Shown one piece after another: positions 33,623-43,833 of a DNA stretch of 64,000 nucleotides. Numbering within the stretch: position 1 is the stretch's first letter; every line of letters starts with the position of its first letter. The stretch is from NCBI RefSeq assembly GCF_000428525.1, contig NZ_AUAC01000002.1, positions 930,001 to 994,000 on the forward strand, read 5' to 3'. A program made the position numbers and the translations under genes. The stretch is from Hellea balneolensis DSM 19091. Lineage in GTDB: Bacteria > Pseudomonadota > Alphaproteobacteria > Caulobacterales > Maricaulaceae. A model generated the notes under the pieces. The model made no database searches. It worked only from the letters and a program-made list of their open reading frames with translations, and had not been told where the DNA came from.

Positions 33623-34925
33623 AACGGTTCAAGACGCACTCGAGACTTTAAAAGCACTTCATCCCAAGAAAATTGATCTGGGTCTTGAACGTATTGAGCG
33701 GGTTCTGAAAGCGCTTGGAAATCCACAATATAAACTTCCGCCCACCATTCACATCGCGGGAACTAACGGAAAAGGCTCAACCGTAGCCTATTTACGGGCC
33801 TTTGCAGAAGCGGCGGGGCTAAAGGCTCATGTTTATACTTCCCCGCATCTTGTACATTTCAGAGAACGTATCGTTGTCGGTTCAGAAGAAATATCAGACG
33901 ACACGCTTGTCGATGTGCTTTCGCGGGTTCGCAGCGCAAATGCAGGTGAACCTTTGTCATTTTTTGAGGCCACGACTGCAGCAGCTTTTTTAGCCTTTTC
34001 TGAAAGCCCTGCCGATATATGTATTATCGAAGTCGGCCTTGGCGGACGATATGATGCCACAAATGTCATCACGCCAGCCTGCTGCGGTATCACGCCCATA
34101 GACATGGATCATGCTGAATTTTTGGGCCGTGACCTCGCCGGGATTGCCCGTGAAAAAGCTGGTATTATGAAGGCGCATACGCCTGTTATTATTGGGCCTC
34201 AATCAGATTTAGTGCGAGCTGTCTTAGACGCTGAAGCAAATAAAGCTCGCGCAGATGCAAAGTTTTGGGGCGAAGCATTTCGGGCTTACCGCCAACATGG
34301 ACGGCTTGTTTTTGAAGATGACGGCCAGCTTCTTGATCTACCTTTGCCGGCGCTCCTAGGAGATCATCAAGTGATGAATGCGGGAACTGCGATTGCAATC
34401 GCCAAGCAGATGCAAATTCCCGAAAAAGCCATTGAAGAGGGTCTGCAAACTGTGTCTTGGCCCGCGCGAATGCAAAACCTGACCACAGGTGGCCTGGCGG
34501 ATATGGTTGCTGAGAGTGGTGGAGAATTATGGCTAGACGGCGGGCATAATCCTCATGCAGCCCGCGCCGTGGCAAATGCGATTGCCGAACTTGAAGCTAA
34601 AACACCCCGGCCGCTTATCCTAATCACAGGCATATTGGCCAATAAGGATATAGGCGGCTTTCTGGATGCTTTTGAAGGCCTCGCCAGCGCGGTAATTGGC
34701 GTTGATATTCCGGGTCATCCATCACTCGCGCCTGAAACCCTGATCGAAATAGCGAAATCTCGCGGCATGTTAGGGCAAGTTGCGGGAAATATTATCGACG
34801 CTGTTCAAAGAGCCATAAATACAGGCGAAGCTCTTTCACGTCAGACGAGCGCCGAACCCATCGTACCCCCGCGTATATTGATTTGCGGGTCGCTTTACCT
34901 TGCTGGTGAAGTTCTGAAACTCTAG
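33615..34925 (+). CDS. folC: Bifunctional folylpolyglutamate/dihydrofolate synthase
   Basis: A 436-residue Mur-ligase-like enzyme that adds glutamate to dihydropteroate and folates. The P-loop is HIAGTNGKGSTVAY. EVGLGGRYDATNVI and DMDHAEFLGRDLAGIAREKA are characteristic, as is the C-terminal WLDGGHNPHAARAVA. Length is normal. The ATG at 33615 lies within the end of accD, with coupled translation. Cytoplasmic, one-carbon metabolism. Confidence 0.95.
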   Translation: MRETVQDALETLKALHPKKIDLGLERIERVLKALGNPQYKLPPTIHIAGTNGKGSTVAYLRAFAEAAGLKAHVYTSPHLVHFRERIVVGSEEISDDTLVDVLSRVRSANAGEPLSFFEATTAAAFLAFSESPADICIIEVGLGGRYDATNVITPACCGITPIDMDHAEFLGRDLAGIAREKAGIMKAHTPVIIGPQSDLVRAVLDAEANKARADAKFWGEAFRAYRQHGRLVFEDDGQLLDLPLPALLGDHQVMNAGTAIAIAKQMQIPEKAIEEGLQTVSWPARMQNLTTGGLADMVAESGGELWLDGGHNPHAARAVANAIAELEAKTPRPLILITGILANKDIGGFLDAFEGLASAVIGVDIPGHPSLAPETLIEIAKSRGMLGQVAGNIIDAVQRAINTGEALSRQTSAEPIVPPRILICGSLYLAGEVLKL

Positions 34926-35005
34926 TTCTGCTGTAATTCTCTGAAACGTAAGCTGATTTGAGAACACTTCTAAACTCTTTCATGTCTGTGGCGGGAGAGT
35001 ATTTT

Positions 35006-35644
35006 ATGTCACGACACTTATTAACTTTAATTGTTATAGGCTTTTTCCTAAGTGGCTGTGCCACACTCGCGCGCGGACCGAATGTAGATATGGTTGTGGA
35101 CACACAGCCCCCAGGCGCTGTTGTCGCAACAGACATTGAGACAAAACAAAGCCGAAAATTACGGAAAAATAATCCAGCGGCTGAACCCGTTTATCATGGT
35201 TGTCCGGCTACGCCTTGCGAATTTGAAATGTCACGCCGTTCAGAATTTATTATGACAATTTCAGCGGAAGGGTATGAGCCTGTTAAACTTGGCATTGATC
35301 ATAGCTTACACAAGGAGAGCCTAAACGCCAACCTTGCAGGGTCAGCGGGAACAGGCGTTCTCGCAGGGGCTGGCGTCGGAGCTATAACTGCCGCCTTAGC
35401 CTCAGGCGGTTTTATGACGGGGGGCGCGGCAGTAGCCGGTACCGCAGCTGCGGCAGCGACAGTAGCCGGGGGTGTTGGTCTTATTAGTATAGGCGTTGAT
35501 GCGGCTTCAGGCGCTATGCAGAACCTTAATCCCAATCCAATATTTTTAGTATTACCCCCTAAGGGAAAAACTTTTGAACCCGACCCAAAAGTAGAAAAAA
35601 TACTCGAGAAGCGTAGGCAGAAAAACAAAACTTCTGGTAAATGA
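35006..35644 (+). CDS. Lipoprotein with PEGA-like N-terminal domain, copy 1
   Basis: A 212-residue lipoprotein. The start at 35006 has a GGGAGAG Shine-Dalgarno; the lipobox is LSGC (Cys18). A PEGA-like beta domain follows (VVDTQPPGAVVATD), with a conserved CPATPCEFEMSRRSEF segment whose two Cys may pair. A long Gly/Ala-rich hydrophobic region (about 120-170, including GAGVGAITAALASGGF) looks membrane-active. The tail is basic. It shares its plan with the next gene and is joined to it by ATGA. Confidence 0.8.
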   Translation: MSRHLLTLIVIGFFLSGCATLARGPNVDMVVDTQPPGAVVATDIETKQSRKLRKNNPAAEPVYHGCPATPCEFEMSRRSEFIMTISAEGYEPVKLGIDHSLHKESLNANLAGSAGTGVLAGAGVGAITAALASGGFMTGGAAVAGTAAAAATVAGGVGLISIGVDAASGAMQNLNPNPIFLVLPPKGKTFEPDPKVEKILEKRRQKNKTSGK

Positions 35645-36267
35645 AAACGCTCTTATCACAGATATCATTACTTGGCTTAATTTTAATGCAAGCAAGTTGT
35701 GCAACTATCGTAAGAGGCACGCAACAACCCTTTATCGTCAAGACAAGTCCTGAAGGCGCGGTCGTAACAACCACCGAAGAAACAGCTCAAAGTGAGAAAG
35801 CTCGTCGCAAAGACCCTAACCTCGAAAAAGTTACTTATGGCTGTCCAGCGACACCTTGTGAAATTATAGTTCCACGTAGATCTACTTTTATTGCTAAAAT
35901 TGAAAAAACAGGTTTTATCCCCGTTCATGTCACAGTTCGCTCTCAAGCTATGACAAAAACAGCAAAAAAGGCTGCTGTTGGAACTGTCGCAGGCGGTTCT
36001 GCAGGAGCAACAGGTTACTTTCTGACAGCAGGTGGATCTGCGCTTCCATTTACAACAGCCGGAGCTGTTTTTACTTCAGCTACTCTAACCGTTTTTTTTG
36101 CAGTTCCCTTAACAACAATTGACGCAATCGATGGATCATTATTAGATATTTATCCAAACCCTATTGACATAAATTTACTGCCTATTGGCAGTAAAACCCC
36201 GGGAACAAAGGAAATAATTGTTGCTGTCCATATTGATCCAGATAATCAGAATAATTTCCCGGAATAA
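35641..36267 (+). CDS. Lipoprotein with PEGA-like N-terminal domain, copy 2
   Basis: A 208-residue paralogue of the preceding protein. The lipobox is QASC (Cys20), then VKTSPEGAVVTTTEE and GCPATPCEIIVPRRSTF, matching copy 1. A Gly/Ala-rich hydrophobic region follows (about 120-165). The ending differs (IYPNPIDINLLPIGSK, then an acidic tail). The DNA is more AT-rich than in copy 1, and sequence identity outside the motif is modest, so the duplication is old. Function unknown; an envelope role is likely. Confidence 0.8.
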   Translation: MKTLLSQISLLGLILMQASCATIVRGTQQPFIVKTSPEGAVVTTTEETAQSEKARRKDPNLEKVTYGCPATPCEIIVPRRSTFIAKIEKTGFIPVHVTVRSQAMTKTAKKAAVGTVAGGSAGATGYFLTAGGSALPFTTAGAVFTSATLTVFFAVPLTTIDAIDGSLLDIYPNPIDINLLPIGSKTPGTKEIIVAVHIDPDNQNNFPE

Positions 36268-36290
36268 AAAACCCCACTCGAGGCAGGGCT
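36265..36290 (-). terminator. Probable terminator of trxA
   Basis: On the minus strand CCCTGCC ... GTGGGG (36288-36272) can pair around a CTCGAG centre and is followed by six T residues (36271-36266). It lies 22 bases past the trxA stop and immediately after the convergent lipoprotein gene, so it may serve both. Confidence 0.6.
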
Positions 36291-36311
36291 TTGTCATAAT
36301 TTAATTAGCAT

Positions 36312-36656
36312 TTACGCGACGTCGGCGTTGCCGCTATCTGTGTGCTCACCCACCCATTCGGCAAGTTTGGTTTTTGTCATCGCGCCGACTTTTGTTGCTA
36401 CGACTTGTCCGCCTTTAAAAATCATGAGTGTTGGAATTCCGCGCACGTGAAACTTGGCCGGCGTTTCCGGGTCGTCATCTATATTGACCTTAGCGATTTT
36501 GATTTTATCACCCATTTCTTCGGAAATATCCTCAAGGGCCGGACCAATCTGCTTACATGGCCCGCACCATTCTGCCCAAAAATCAACGAGGACAGGTGTT
36601 TCCGATTCTATGACATCCGCTTTAAAGCTTGCGTCTGAGACTTTTACAGTGGCCAT
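36312..36656 (-). CDS. trxA: Thioredoxin
   Basis: A 114-residue thioredoxin 1. The active site is [11 protein letters not shown] (C31, C34) and the cis-Pro loop is [13 protein letters not shown]. Length is normal, and a short Ala/Asp-rich tail is present. It lies 32 bases downstream of addA on the same strand, the common alphaproteobacterial order. Cytoplasmic disulfide reductant for ribonucleotide reductase and other partners. Confidence 0.96.
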   Translation of the reverse strand: MATVKVSDASFKADVIESETPVLVDFWAEWCGPCKQIGPALEDISEEMGDKIKIAKVNIDDDPETPAKFHVRGIPTLMIFKGGQVVATKVGAMTKTKLAEWVGEHTDSGNADVA

Positions 36657-36688
36657 GTTAGGCTCCTTAATAGATTCTTTCTTGAGAC

Positions 36689-39600
36689 TTAGGTAGGAAG
36701 CGCAGCTATCTGCGTCAAGGCCGCGTCAAGGCGACTATCTTCCAAAATCATAAGGCGCGGCCCATCCGTCCAAAGCAGAGCACATATTATGTCGTGCTGC
36801 GGATAAATCTCTTTCGCGAGTTCGCGATACGCCGCCATTTGCCCCCAATATATGTCAGCCACACCGTTTTGAGAGAGAGGCGGCGGGCGGTTGGATTTAT
36901 AATCGACAATAAAGACTTTATCCTGTGTTACGCTAATACGGTCAATTTGAGCATTGAGATAAAGCTCTGCAGGGAGACCTTTAGCAGTACCCGCAAGCGA
37001 AATTTCAGCGCGGCTACCCGGAGCAAAAATTTCAGCAAATTCCGGTGCATTTAGAACCGCAAAAACCTCGGATATAATGTGATCTTTTTGCTCGAGGCTC
37101 AGCGCCTTGTAGGTTGAGAGCATTTTTTCCGCGATATCCTGCCGTCTGATAGGGTCAAACTCAGGCAAAATTTCAAGAAGTTTGTGAATGAGGTTACCAC
37201 GCATGAAGCGTGTCTCTGTAGCTTGTGTCAATGGCGAGCGCACAGGCATATCTCTATGTGGCGGCGGGGCGAGGAGATGCGAGGGCGTAACTTGGCGGCG
37301 AGGCGCTTTAGCAGGATTAGCTGGCGCATATATCCAGGACGGCAAATCATCATTGCTTTCTTTATCAACCACCTTTTTGGCGCTTATTGGCTCTGCTCCT
37401 CGGCCAAAAGACAGTCCGTCACCAAATGGAGTCTTTATTTTACACGTCTGCAGGCCCTCAAAAGCACGCGCCATATCCTCATACCAGCTTTTCTTACTAA
37501 TTGAGCCTTTGCCGCGCCCATGTTTATATCCGCAAATAATAAGACGGGATTCCGCGCGGGTCATAGCCACATAGAGAAGACGTAAATATTCCTGCTCCCT
37601 CTTTGCTTTCATGGCCTCTTTATAAGGCATAAGTGCAGTCGGCATGCTCTTGGAACTAGTAGGAATAGCAAATCCGGCATCAAGGCGAATGACGGGACCA
37701 GCCTTTGTCGGGAGTTGCGTTGTATCCGGAAGGAACACGACAGGCGCTTCTAAGCCTTTGGAACCATGAACTGTCATCACGCGAACTTCACCGGAACCAC
37801 TATCCATTTCCCGCTTCAATTCTTGATCATCGGCGGCGAAACTTCGCACAAAATGCGCCAATGATGGGGACCCTAAACGCTGATGCGACAACGCCCTTGC
37901 AAGAAAGGCTTCGATGGCGTCTTTACTTTCTAATCCCAAGCGTTTGTAGATTTGTCGTATCATACTTGTCCCGCTCGGGCCCGTCATATCCAGGACGCGG
38001 GTGAAAAACTCATAAGGCGCATAGCGGCGGGCATGAGATAATATCTGAGTCAGTATCTCAGCTGTGTCGGGACGGCGCGAATTGACGGCTTCCCACAGCG
38101 AGCTTTCTCTGCGCGAAGACACTTCGAACAGCGCCTCAACGGAGTAATTAAATAAAGGACTTTTGAGAACTTCAGCCAAAGACAAGTCATCTTTTTGCAA
38201 CAAGGTGAACTTTGCCAAAGAGAGCATATCTTTGACGGCAATAGAGTCTTTGAGTTTAAGCCTGTCAGCGCCTGCAACAGCGACGCCGCAGCCTTTCAGA
38301 TTGCGAATAACAGCATCAAAAAAATCGTTACGCTGTCTCACGAGAATAAGAATATCACCCGCCTGCATTGGGCGTGTATGCCCTAATTTTCTATCAAAAA
38401 TTGGCTCTTTAGTGTTTATCCAGGTCTGAATTTGTTTCGCAATTTCCAGCGCTAACTGCTCGCGTGCATCCCCTTCGCGTAGAGCATCAACAGGTGTTGT
38501 ATCCCAAGGCGCTTTATCATCCTCCGCTTCGGGTTTTTCAACGGGCGGCCAAAGATCGACTTGGCCCCCATCTTCCCTATGGGCTGTGTGGCGGACAAGG
38601 TCTGAAGCAGGCGGATAATCCGCTGCATCAAACATACGCTGAATGGCTTTATCATCAACAAAGACCTGATCCACAAAACTCAAAATTTCAGGGGCTGACC
38701 GAAATGACATACGCATATGCGGCGAGAGTGCTGCTTCGCCGCCCGTATATTTCTGTATCTTCTTGAGAAACTGTTCCGGCTCAGCCCCTTGGAATGAATA
38801 GATGGATTGCTTCTCATCGCCCACGGCAAATAGCGTCCGATTTTGCGGCACGTCTCGCTGCTCTTGAACAAATTCTTCGGCAAGTGCATCTATAATATCC
38901 CATTGCGCGGGCGCCGTATCTTGGGCTTCATCCAACAAAATATGTTCGATGCCGCCATCTAATTTATAGCGCACCCAATCCGACACCTCACTACGGCTTA
39001 AAAGATTGCGCACCAAAAGAACCTGATCGTTAAAATCAAGGCCGCGGCGTGTATTTTTCGCCCGCTTAAAGTCTACCGTAAAGGCTTTCGCCATTGTGAA
39101 AACGGCCCGCGTCATGGACAGACAATTTGCAGCGCGGGCTTGCTCCCAAGCTAGCATTATCCGCGCGAGCTCTTGAGTCGGATCATCTGATTTATGGCCG
39201 AACATGGCCACGGCAGATGGCGCCCCTTTTTTTGTAATAATATTCTTCAGAGGCGCTGACATATCGGACGTTAAAAAGGCCGAGACATATAGCGTGAAAG
39301 CCTTCACCGCATCATTCATATCCAAAGCCCGCAGAATTACATCTGCTTTTTTGCGATCACCCACAGACGGGCTTTCAAGCAAAGCTCCGGCAATTTGCCG
39401 GATTTGATCGTGAGGTGTGTCGTTCCAGGCGTTCGCTAATATAGCCTCTTCTCGGGCATCTTCAGCAATGCTCATTATCTTCGCAAGAGGCGCAACACCG
39501 CCGCTTGCTTCCCAGCGCTCTATCTTATCGCCGGAATGAGACATCCACTTAAACAATCCCTCAATTGTCATATCCGCCATGTGGCTTGTCAGAATGCGTA

Positions 39601-40141
39601 AAGCTCGGGACAGCTCACCGTCGGACTCATCTGCTGCAGATTGATAAACCCGTTCGCGAACCTCTGCTAAAATGGCGGCTGTCTCTGCCTCATCGAGTGG
39701 CTCAAAACCCGGTAAAATTCCGGCTTCAATGGGAAAACGCGATAATATACGTTCGCAAAAGGCATGAATGGTTTGGACCTTGAGGCCTTCTGGGGTTTCA
39801 AGGGCTTTAGCAAAGAGCTGACGTGCTTTTTTAAGAGAGAAGTTATGCTGCTCCGTTCCTACCAATTCATTTAGTTCGATACGTAATTTTGCGTCCTCTA
39901 AAATAGACCACTCACCCAAAGTTTCGAAAAGACGGCTTTGCATTTCCGACGCCGCAGCTTTTGTATATGTCAGGCACAGAATAGTTTCAGGCGCAGCTCC
40001 GCCCAATAATATGCGGGAAACACGGTTTACCAAAACACGAGTTTTGCCTGACCCGGCATTAGCAGAAGCCAAACGTGTTGAAGAAGGATTCGCCGCTTGG
40101 CCTTGGGCCTTAACGGCTGCGATATATTCAGGACTATCCAT
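36689..40141 (-). CDS. addA: AddA, helicase-nuclease of double-strand break repair
   Basis: A 1150-residue UvrD-like helicase with a C-terminal PD-(D/E)xK nuclease, the catalytic subunit of AddAB, which resects DNA ends for RecA. Walker A is [10 protein letters not shown] (25-34), then [32 protein letters not shown] (Walker B), [36 protein letters not shown] and [13 protein letters not shown]. The nuclease motif is [12 protein letters not shown]. The start at 40141 ([13 protein letters not shown]) overlaps addB by eight bases; the frame from 40264 would add an unrelated leader. Confidence 0.95.
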   Translation of the reverse strand: MDSPEYIAAVKAQGQAANPSSTRLASANAGSGKTRVLVNRVSRILLGGAAPETILCLTYTKAAASEMQSRLFETLGEWSILEDAKLRIELNELVGTEQHNFSLKKARQLFAKALETPEGLKVQTIHAFCERILSRFPIEAGILPGFEPLDEAETAAILAEVRERVYQSAADESDGELSRALRILTSHMADMTIEGLFKWMSHSGDKIERWEASGGVAPLAKIMSIAEDAREEAILANAWNDTPHDQIRQIAGALLESPSVGDRKKADVILRALDMNDAVKAFTLYVSAFLTSDMSAPLKNIITKKGAPSAVAMFGHKSDDPTQELARIMLAWEQARAANCLSMTRAVFTMAKAFTVDFKRAKNTRRGLDFNDQVLLVRNLLSRSEVSDWVRYKLDGGIEHILLDEAQDTAPAQWDIIDALAEEFVQEQRDVPQNRTLFAVGDEKQSIYSFQGAEPEQFLKKIQKYTGGEAALSPHMRMSFRSAPEILSFVDQVFVDDKAIQRMFDAADYPPASDLVRHTAHREDGGQVDLWPPVEKPEAEDDKAPWDTTPVDALREGDAREQLALEIAKQIQTWINTKEPIFDRKLGHTRPMQAGDILILVRQRNDFFDAVIRNLKGCGVAVAGADRLKLKDSIAVKDMLSLAKFTLLQKDDLSLAEVLKSPLFNYSVEALFEVSSRRESSLWEAVNSRRPDTAEILTQILSHARRYAPYEFFTRVLDMTGPSGTSMIRQIYKRLGLESKDAIEAFLARALSHQRLGSPSLAHFVRSFAADDQELKREMDSGSGEVRVMTVHGSKGLEAPVVFLPDTTQLPTKAGPVIRLDAGFAIPTSSKSMPTALMPYKEAMKAKREQEYLRLLYVAMTRAESRLIICGYKHGRGKGSISKKSWYEDMARAFEGLQTCKIKTPFGDGLSFGRGAEPISAKKVVDKESNDDLPSWIYAPANPAKAPRRQVTPSHLLAPPPHRDMPVRSPLTQATETRFMRGNLIHKLLEILPEFDPIRRQDIAEKMLSTYKALSLEQKDHIISEVFAVLNAPEFAEIFAPGSRAEISLAGTAKGLPAELYLNAQIDRISVTQDKVFIVDYKSNRPPPLSQNGVADIYWGQMAAYRELAKEIYPQHDIICALLWTDGPRLMILEDSRLDAALTQIAALPT

Positions 40142-43130
40142 CACTGCCGCCTTCGCCAGAAGCACTGCCCAACCTGGCCCATTCATCGCGCCGCGCGAGA
40201 TGATCATAATCCCCATAATCATGGGTGTATTGCGCCCGGGGTTGAGACGAATAAGGTGTTTCAAGCTGATCGAAGGCCGCGATCAATTCCGTTAAAGCTT
40301 TATGCGCCTCGGCGGCATAGTCAGTTGCGGGCCACCCGTCTTTGGCAGGGGGCGTCAATGGATGGACCAAATCATGACTATTGCCTGAGCCCTTTATGCG
40401 GACATAATTCAGCGCATCAACTTTATCCGCGCCCTGCCCTTTGACCCCGCCTTGCGCCAGGATATATGCCGTAAGAGGCAGCTGAGGGTCAAACCCGGCT
40501 TGGACGACTTTCAAGGTCGAAGGCGCGCCAGTTTTATAATCTGTGACAGCATATCCTAGCGGGCCTTTTTCAATGAGGTCCGCATATCCGGTTAAGGTAA
40601 ATTTTTGCGGCTCTAATATGTAATCTATGCGGGCTTCGGTTTTTCGCATGGCCCAGCCTTGGGCCCGGCGCTCTCTCATCCACTCAATGATCTGCGTTGA
40701 AATTTTTTCCAACCGCGCTCGCTCTTTCACGATCTCATAATCAGGATAATTACACGCCGCAAAAGCGGCTTTAAAATAATCTATCAACCTTATCTCAGCA
40801 TCCTTTGGAAGCTCTTTTGGATAATCATTTGTGAAATTTTCAAGCCCCGTGTGAATGGCATTACCATAATCACGCACATCAAGCGGGGCCTGTAAATCCG
40901 CAAGTGGGGTCAGCCCAAGTACATGCCGTGCATAAATGGAATAGGGATCACGTATCCATGTTTTTATTTGAGTGATAGACAGCTTGCGCGCTTTCGGCCA
41001 ACGCGCATCAACGGGTGGACGCGGCTCAGGGCGCTTGGCAATCTCTACGTCTTTAGGTGCCACATAGTCCATATTGCGGGCCCAACGAAGATATTTATCT
41101 GCATCGGAAAGGCCGCTCATAGCTGCCGCCTCGCCCAAGGCTCCTTTCATTAATGTTTGCAGACGCCAAAGCCATCGAGAGGCAACTTTGGGGCCATCAT
41201 CAGAGCGCTTGGACCGCGTTAAGATAACATCTGCATTAGCGGATAATTCGGCAAAGTCATGCGCAGATAAACCAAAACGCCGTTCAGGTAGGGACAACCC
41301 TAAGGTCTTACGCATACCCCGCGATAAGAACGGCTCAATAGAAGGCGCGGACGGCCATATACCTTCATTTAATCCGCCTAATATTACTTTGTCATAATCT
41401 AGCATACGAGCTTCGAGAGGACCTAAAATTGCCAATCTAGGATCTGTTCCATAACGGGGCCGCACGACGCGGCTTCGCATCAATGCGCCAAGAAGCTTTG
41501 CAAAAGCTTCCGCGTCGATAATAGGAAGCGTATCCCCATGGACCATTAAATCCTCGATCAAGCTTGCCGCTTTTTCTCCGGCATCCTCGACCCATAGACG
41601 CGGCGCGCCAGGGGTTTCATCAGTTGCGGCCAAAGCCTCTGCTGTTTCCACCAGACCTTTTGCCCAATCACTCGCAGAACTTTCACTAAGATCTCTAAGA
41701 GGCTTAAACATGTTTTCCACCCGCGAAAACGCCTTAAATGACGCCAAAGATGGCGGATCTCTGTCAGCTCTCATGTGATATTCGTGCGAGCTCCATTCTG
41801 TTTTTAACTGTCCTGGTGTAAGCCCTGCCGTGCTTAAGGGATGTTTACACAGAACAGATATCATATGCGCGTTTTCGGGATCTTGTACGAGATCCATAAT
41901 CGCTGTCAGAAAACCGCCTAAAGGTGTCTCTTCCAAGGGTTCGCCTTGTGAGTAATCCACTTCGACATTCCAGCGCCTCAGCCTTGATTTTACGCGCCGG
42001 GCTAATGCCGGATCGGGCGTGACCAAGGCGGCGGTTCCTATGCCGCTATCTGGCTCTAGGGTCTCGCGCAGGATTGTCGCGATCGCAAGAGCCTCCTCTT
42101 CGTCATTATCCGCCTCGATAATCGATAAGCCTTTTAGGGCTTCGGAAAAGGGCTCCGTCCCTTTCGCGGCCCCTTTTTTAATATTCGCGATGCGGCTTGG
42201 CCAATCCCCTGTTGCTTCTATGGGAACAAGACTTTCCGATATGACACGGCGGCGGGCATCCAACTCTTTGGGGGTATGACCCTCAAGATAGGGCCAGTTT
42301 TTCACCTCACCCCGTTCAACACCTATAATCTCAATCAGATTTTTAAGCGAGTTTTGCGGATGTTGCGGCCCTACATCCTTCCAAGCGTCATCCGGCACAG
42401 TATTATTAAGACCGGGAAGCACAATCATACCGTCATCCATATAAGCCACACATTTCATCAATCGTGCTGAGGCCCCTAATGTCCCTGTCGAGCCCGCCAC
42501 AATCACTGGATAATCAGGCGGGGTGACCTCCCAAATATCTGTCAGTGCATTCAAGAGAGCTACGCGGCGCTGCATAGGTTCCATCAAATCGAGTTCATTG
42601 GGCGCAAGGCGTTTGGGCCAATAATCCTGCACGATTTCGTAAAGGGTGATCGCATATTTGAAATGCTCTGCCGCAAACTCTTGAATTTCTTTCAGGTCTG
42701 TTATTTTGGAAATATCCGCTTCTTCCATCGCGGCATCATCAAGGATAGCTATAAGAGGGTCGGCGAGTGCCAAAGCCCCCGCAGGGTCGAGGGGCAACTC
42801 CGATATCGCTTTGTGATAGTGAAAAATAAGACGCGCCATTTCAAAGCGGCGCTGCATTGGATCAATGGCAGGTTTGACAAGACCTGCAAGCTCACCAGGT
42901 TCGAAAGGAGGCTCTTCGGGATTGATATCCGCCAAAGGCCGCATGCGCGGTAAAAGGCTGGCCCCGCTCTCGCCGACAAAGGCCTCGCCCAGCGCCCGAA
43001 CAGCGCGGCGTGTTGGCAGAAGGATAAGCGCATCGTTTAAACGCTCGCTATAAATTTCGCGCAAGCCCTTGGCGAGTGACGGCAGAAAAGCTGCACCCGA
43101 TGGCATATTAAAAACGGACGGCTTATCCAT
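40134..43130 (-). CDS. addB: AddB, partner subunit of the AddAB helicase-nuclease
   Basis: A 998-residue AddB of the alphaproteobacterial type. The N-terminal region has an inactivated helicase-like fold (ILLPTRRAVRALGEAF, no proper Walker A). The centre carries LGGLNEGIWP and FLSRGMRKTLGLSLPERR. The C-terminal nuclease domain shows GYADLIEKGPLGYAVTDYKTG. I see no iron-sulfur Cys cluster like that of Firmicutes AddB. It overlaps both murU and addA by eight bases, so the genes form one transcription unit. Confidence 0.94.
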   Translation of the reverse strand: MDKPSVFNMPSGAAFLPSLAKGLREIYSERLNDALILLPTRRAVRALGEAFVGESGASLLPRMRPLADINPEEPPFEPGELAGLVKPAIDPMQRRFEMARLIFHYHKAISELPLDPAGALALADPLIAILDDAAMEEADISKITDLKEIQEFAAEHFKYAITLYEIVQDYWPKRLAPNELDLMEPMQRRVALLNALTDIWEVTPPDYPVIVAGSTGTLGASARLMKCVAYMDDGMIVLPGLNNTVPDDAWKDVGPQHPQNSLKNLIEIIGVERGEVKNWPYLEGHTPKELDARRRVISESLVPIEATGDWPSRIANIKKGAAKGTEPFSEALKGLSIIEADNDEEEALAIATILRETLEPDSGIGTAALVTPDPALARRVKSRLRRWNVEVDYSQGEPLEETPLGGFLTAIMDLVQDPENAHMISVLCKHPLSTAGLTPGQLKTEWSSHEYHMRADRDPPSLASFKAFSRVENMFKPLRDLSESSASDWAKGLVETAEALAATDETPGAPRLWVEDAGEKAASLIEDLMVHGDTLPIIDAEAFAKLLGALMRSRVVRPRYGTDPRLAILGPLEARMLDYDKVILGGLNEGIWPSAPSIEPFLSRGMRKTLGLSLPERRFGLSAHDFAELSANADVILTRSKRSDDGPKVASRWLWRLQTLMKGALGEAAAMSGLSDADKYLRWARNMDYVAPKDVEIAKRPEPRPPVDARWPKARKLSITQIKTWIRDPYSIYARHVLGLTPLADLQAPLDVRDYGNAIHTGLENFTNDYPKELPKDAEIRLIDYFKAAFAACNYPDYEIVKERARLEKISTQIIEWMRERRAQGWAMRKTEARIDYILEPQKFTLTGYADLIEKGPLGYAVTDYKTGAPSTLKVVQAGFDPQLPLTAYILAQGGVKGQGADKVDALNYVRIKGSGNSHDLVHPLTPPAKDGWPATDYAAEAHKALTELIAAFDQLETPYSSQPRAQYTHDYGDYDHLARRDEWARLGSASGEGGSDG

Positions 43131-43833
43131 GAGCTTCTTTCAACACAGCTTCTGCCGCCATGACGGCGCGGGGGTCGCCGACATGCATCCAATATCCGGG
43201 CAATTCGACGCCAAATAATTTTTGGCGTTTCAGAGTCTCATCCCAAATTTTATTGCGGGAGAAACGCTCTTCTTTAAACGGCTTAGCCAAGTCAGGTTTG
43301 AAGATTTGAACGCCGGCGTAAACGTGATCTGCACTGTCTCCGTCCCGCCGTGTCAATCTGGCGTCACTATGGATATTAAAATCACCTTTGCCAGCATAGC
43401 CCAATGCCCAGTCCGCTCTTGCACAGAGTAACAGCTCATCCATGACGCCGGGCTCCCACGCTTCAATCAGCCTTTCCAAGACGGGTTCGAAAGGCTGCCA
43501 AATAGCATCAATGTTACAGATAAAAACCGGACTTATTCCCAAGAGAGGTAGAGCCTTCACAACACCGCCGCCTGTTTCCAAAAGCGCTTCACGTTCATCG
43601 GAAATAATAATTTCAAGTCCGGGTTTGCGACTCTTTAGGTGGGCTTCTAAATGATCTGCATGTGCGTGAACATTAACCACTGCCCGTTCAACATCCACCT
43701 CCTCCAGCCTATCCAGCATGTGTTCAATCAAAGGCTTGCCCCCGACTTCAACCATGGCTTTTGAACGGTCATTTGTAAGTGGGCGCATACGCGTTCCATG
43801 GCCCGCCGCCATCACCATGGCTGTTTTTATCAT
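43123..43833 (-). CDS. murU: N-acetylmuramate-1-phosphate uridylyltransferase
   Basis: A 236-residue nucleotidyltransferase. The signature is VMAAGHGTRMRPLTNDRSKA, with ETGGGVVKALPLLG and FICNIDAIWQP following. Next to amgK it fits MurU of the anhydromuramic acid recycling pathway, which makes UDP-MurNAc and bypasses the fosfomycin-sensitive MurA step. ATGA overlap with amgK and an eight-base overlap with addB. Cytoplasmic. Confidence 0.92.
   Translation of the reverse strand: MIKTAMVMAAGHGTRMRPLTNDRSKAMVEVGGKPLIEHMLDRLEEVDVERAVVNVHAHADHLEAHLKSRKPGLEIIISDEREALLETGGGVVKALPLLGISPVFICNIDAIWQPFEPVLERLIEAWEPGVMDELLLCARADWALGYAGKGDFNIHSDARLTRRDGDSADHVYAGVQIFKPDLAKPFKEERFSRNKIWDETLKRQKLFGVELPGYWMHVGDPRAVMAAEAVLKEAHG

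Noticed and set aside
37184-37574. Two overlapping plus-strand frames of about 100-130 codons inside addA
   Set aside because: They lie opposite strongly conserved AddA motifs and lack start signals.
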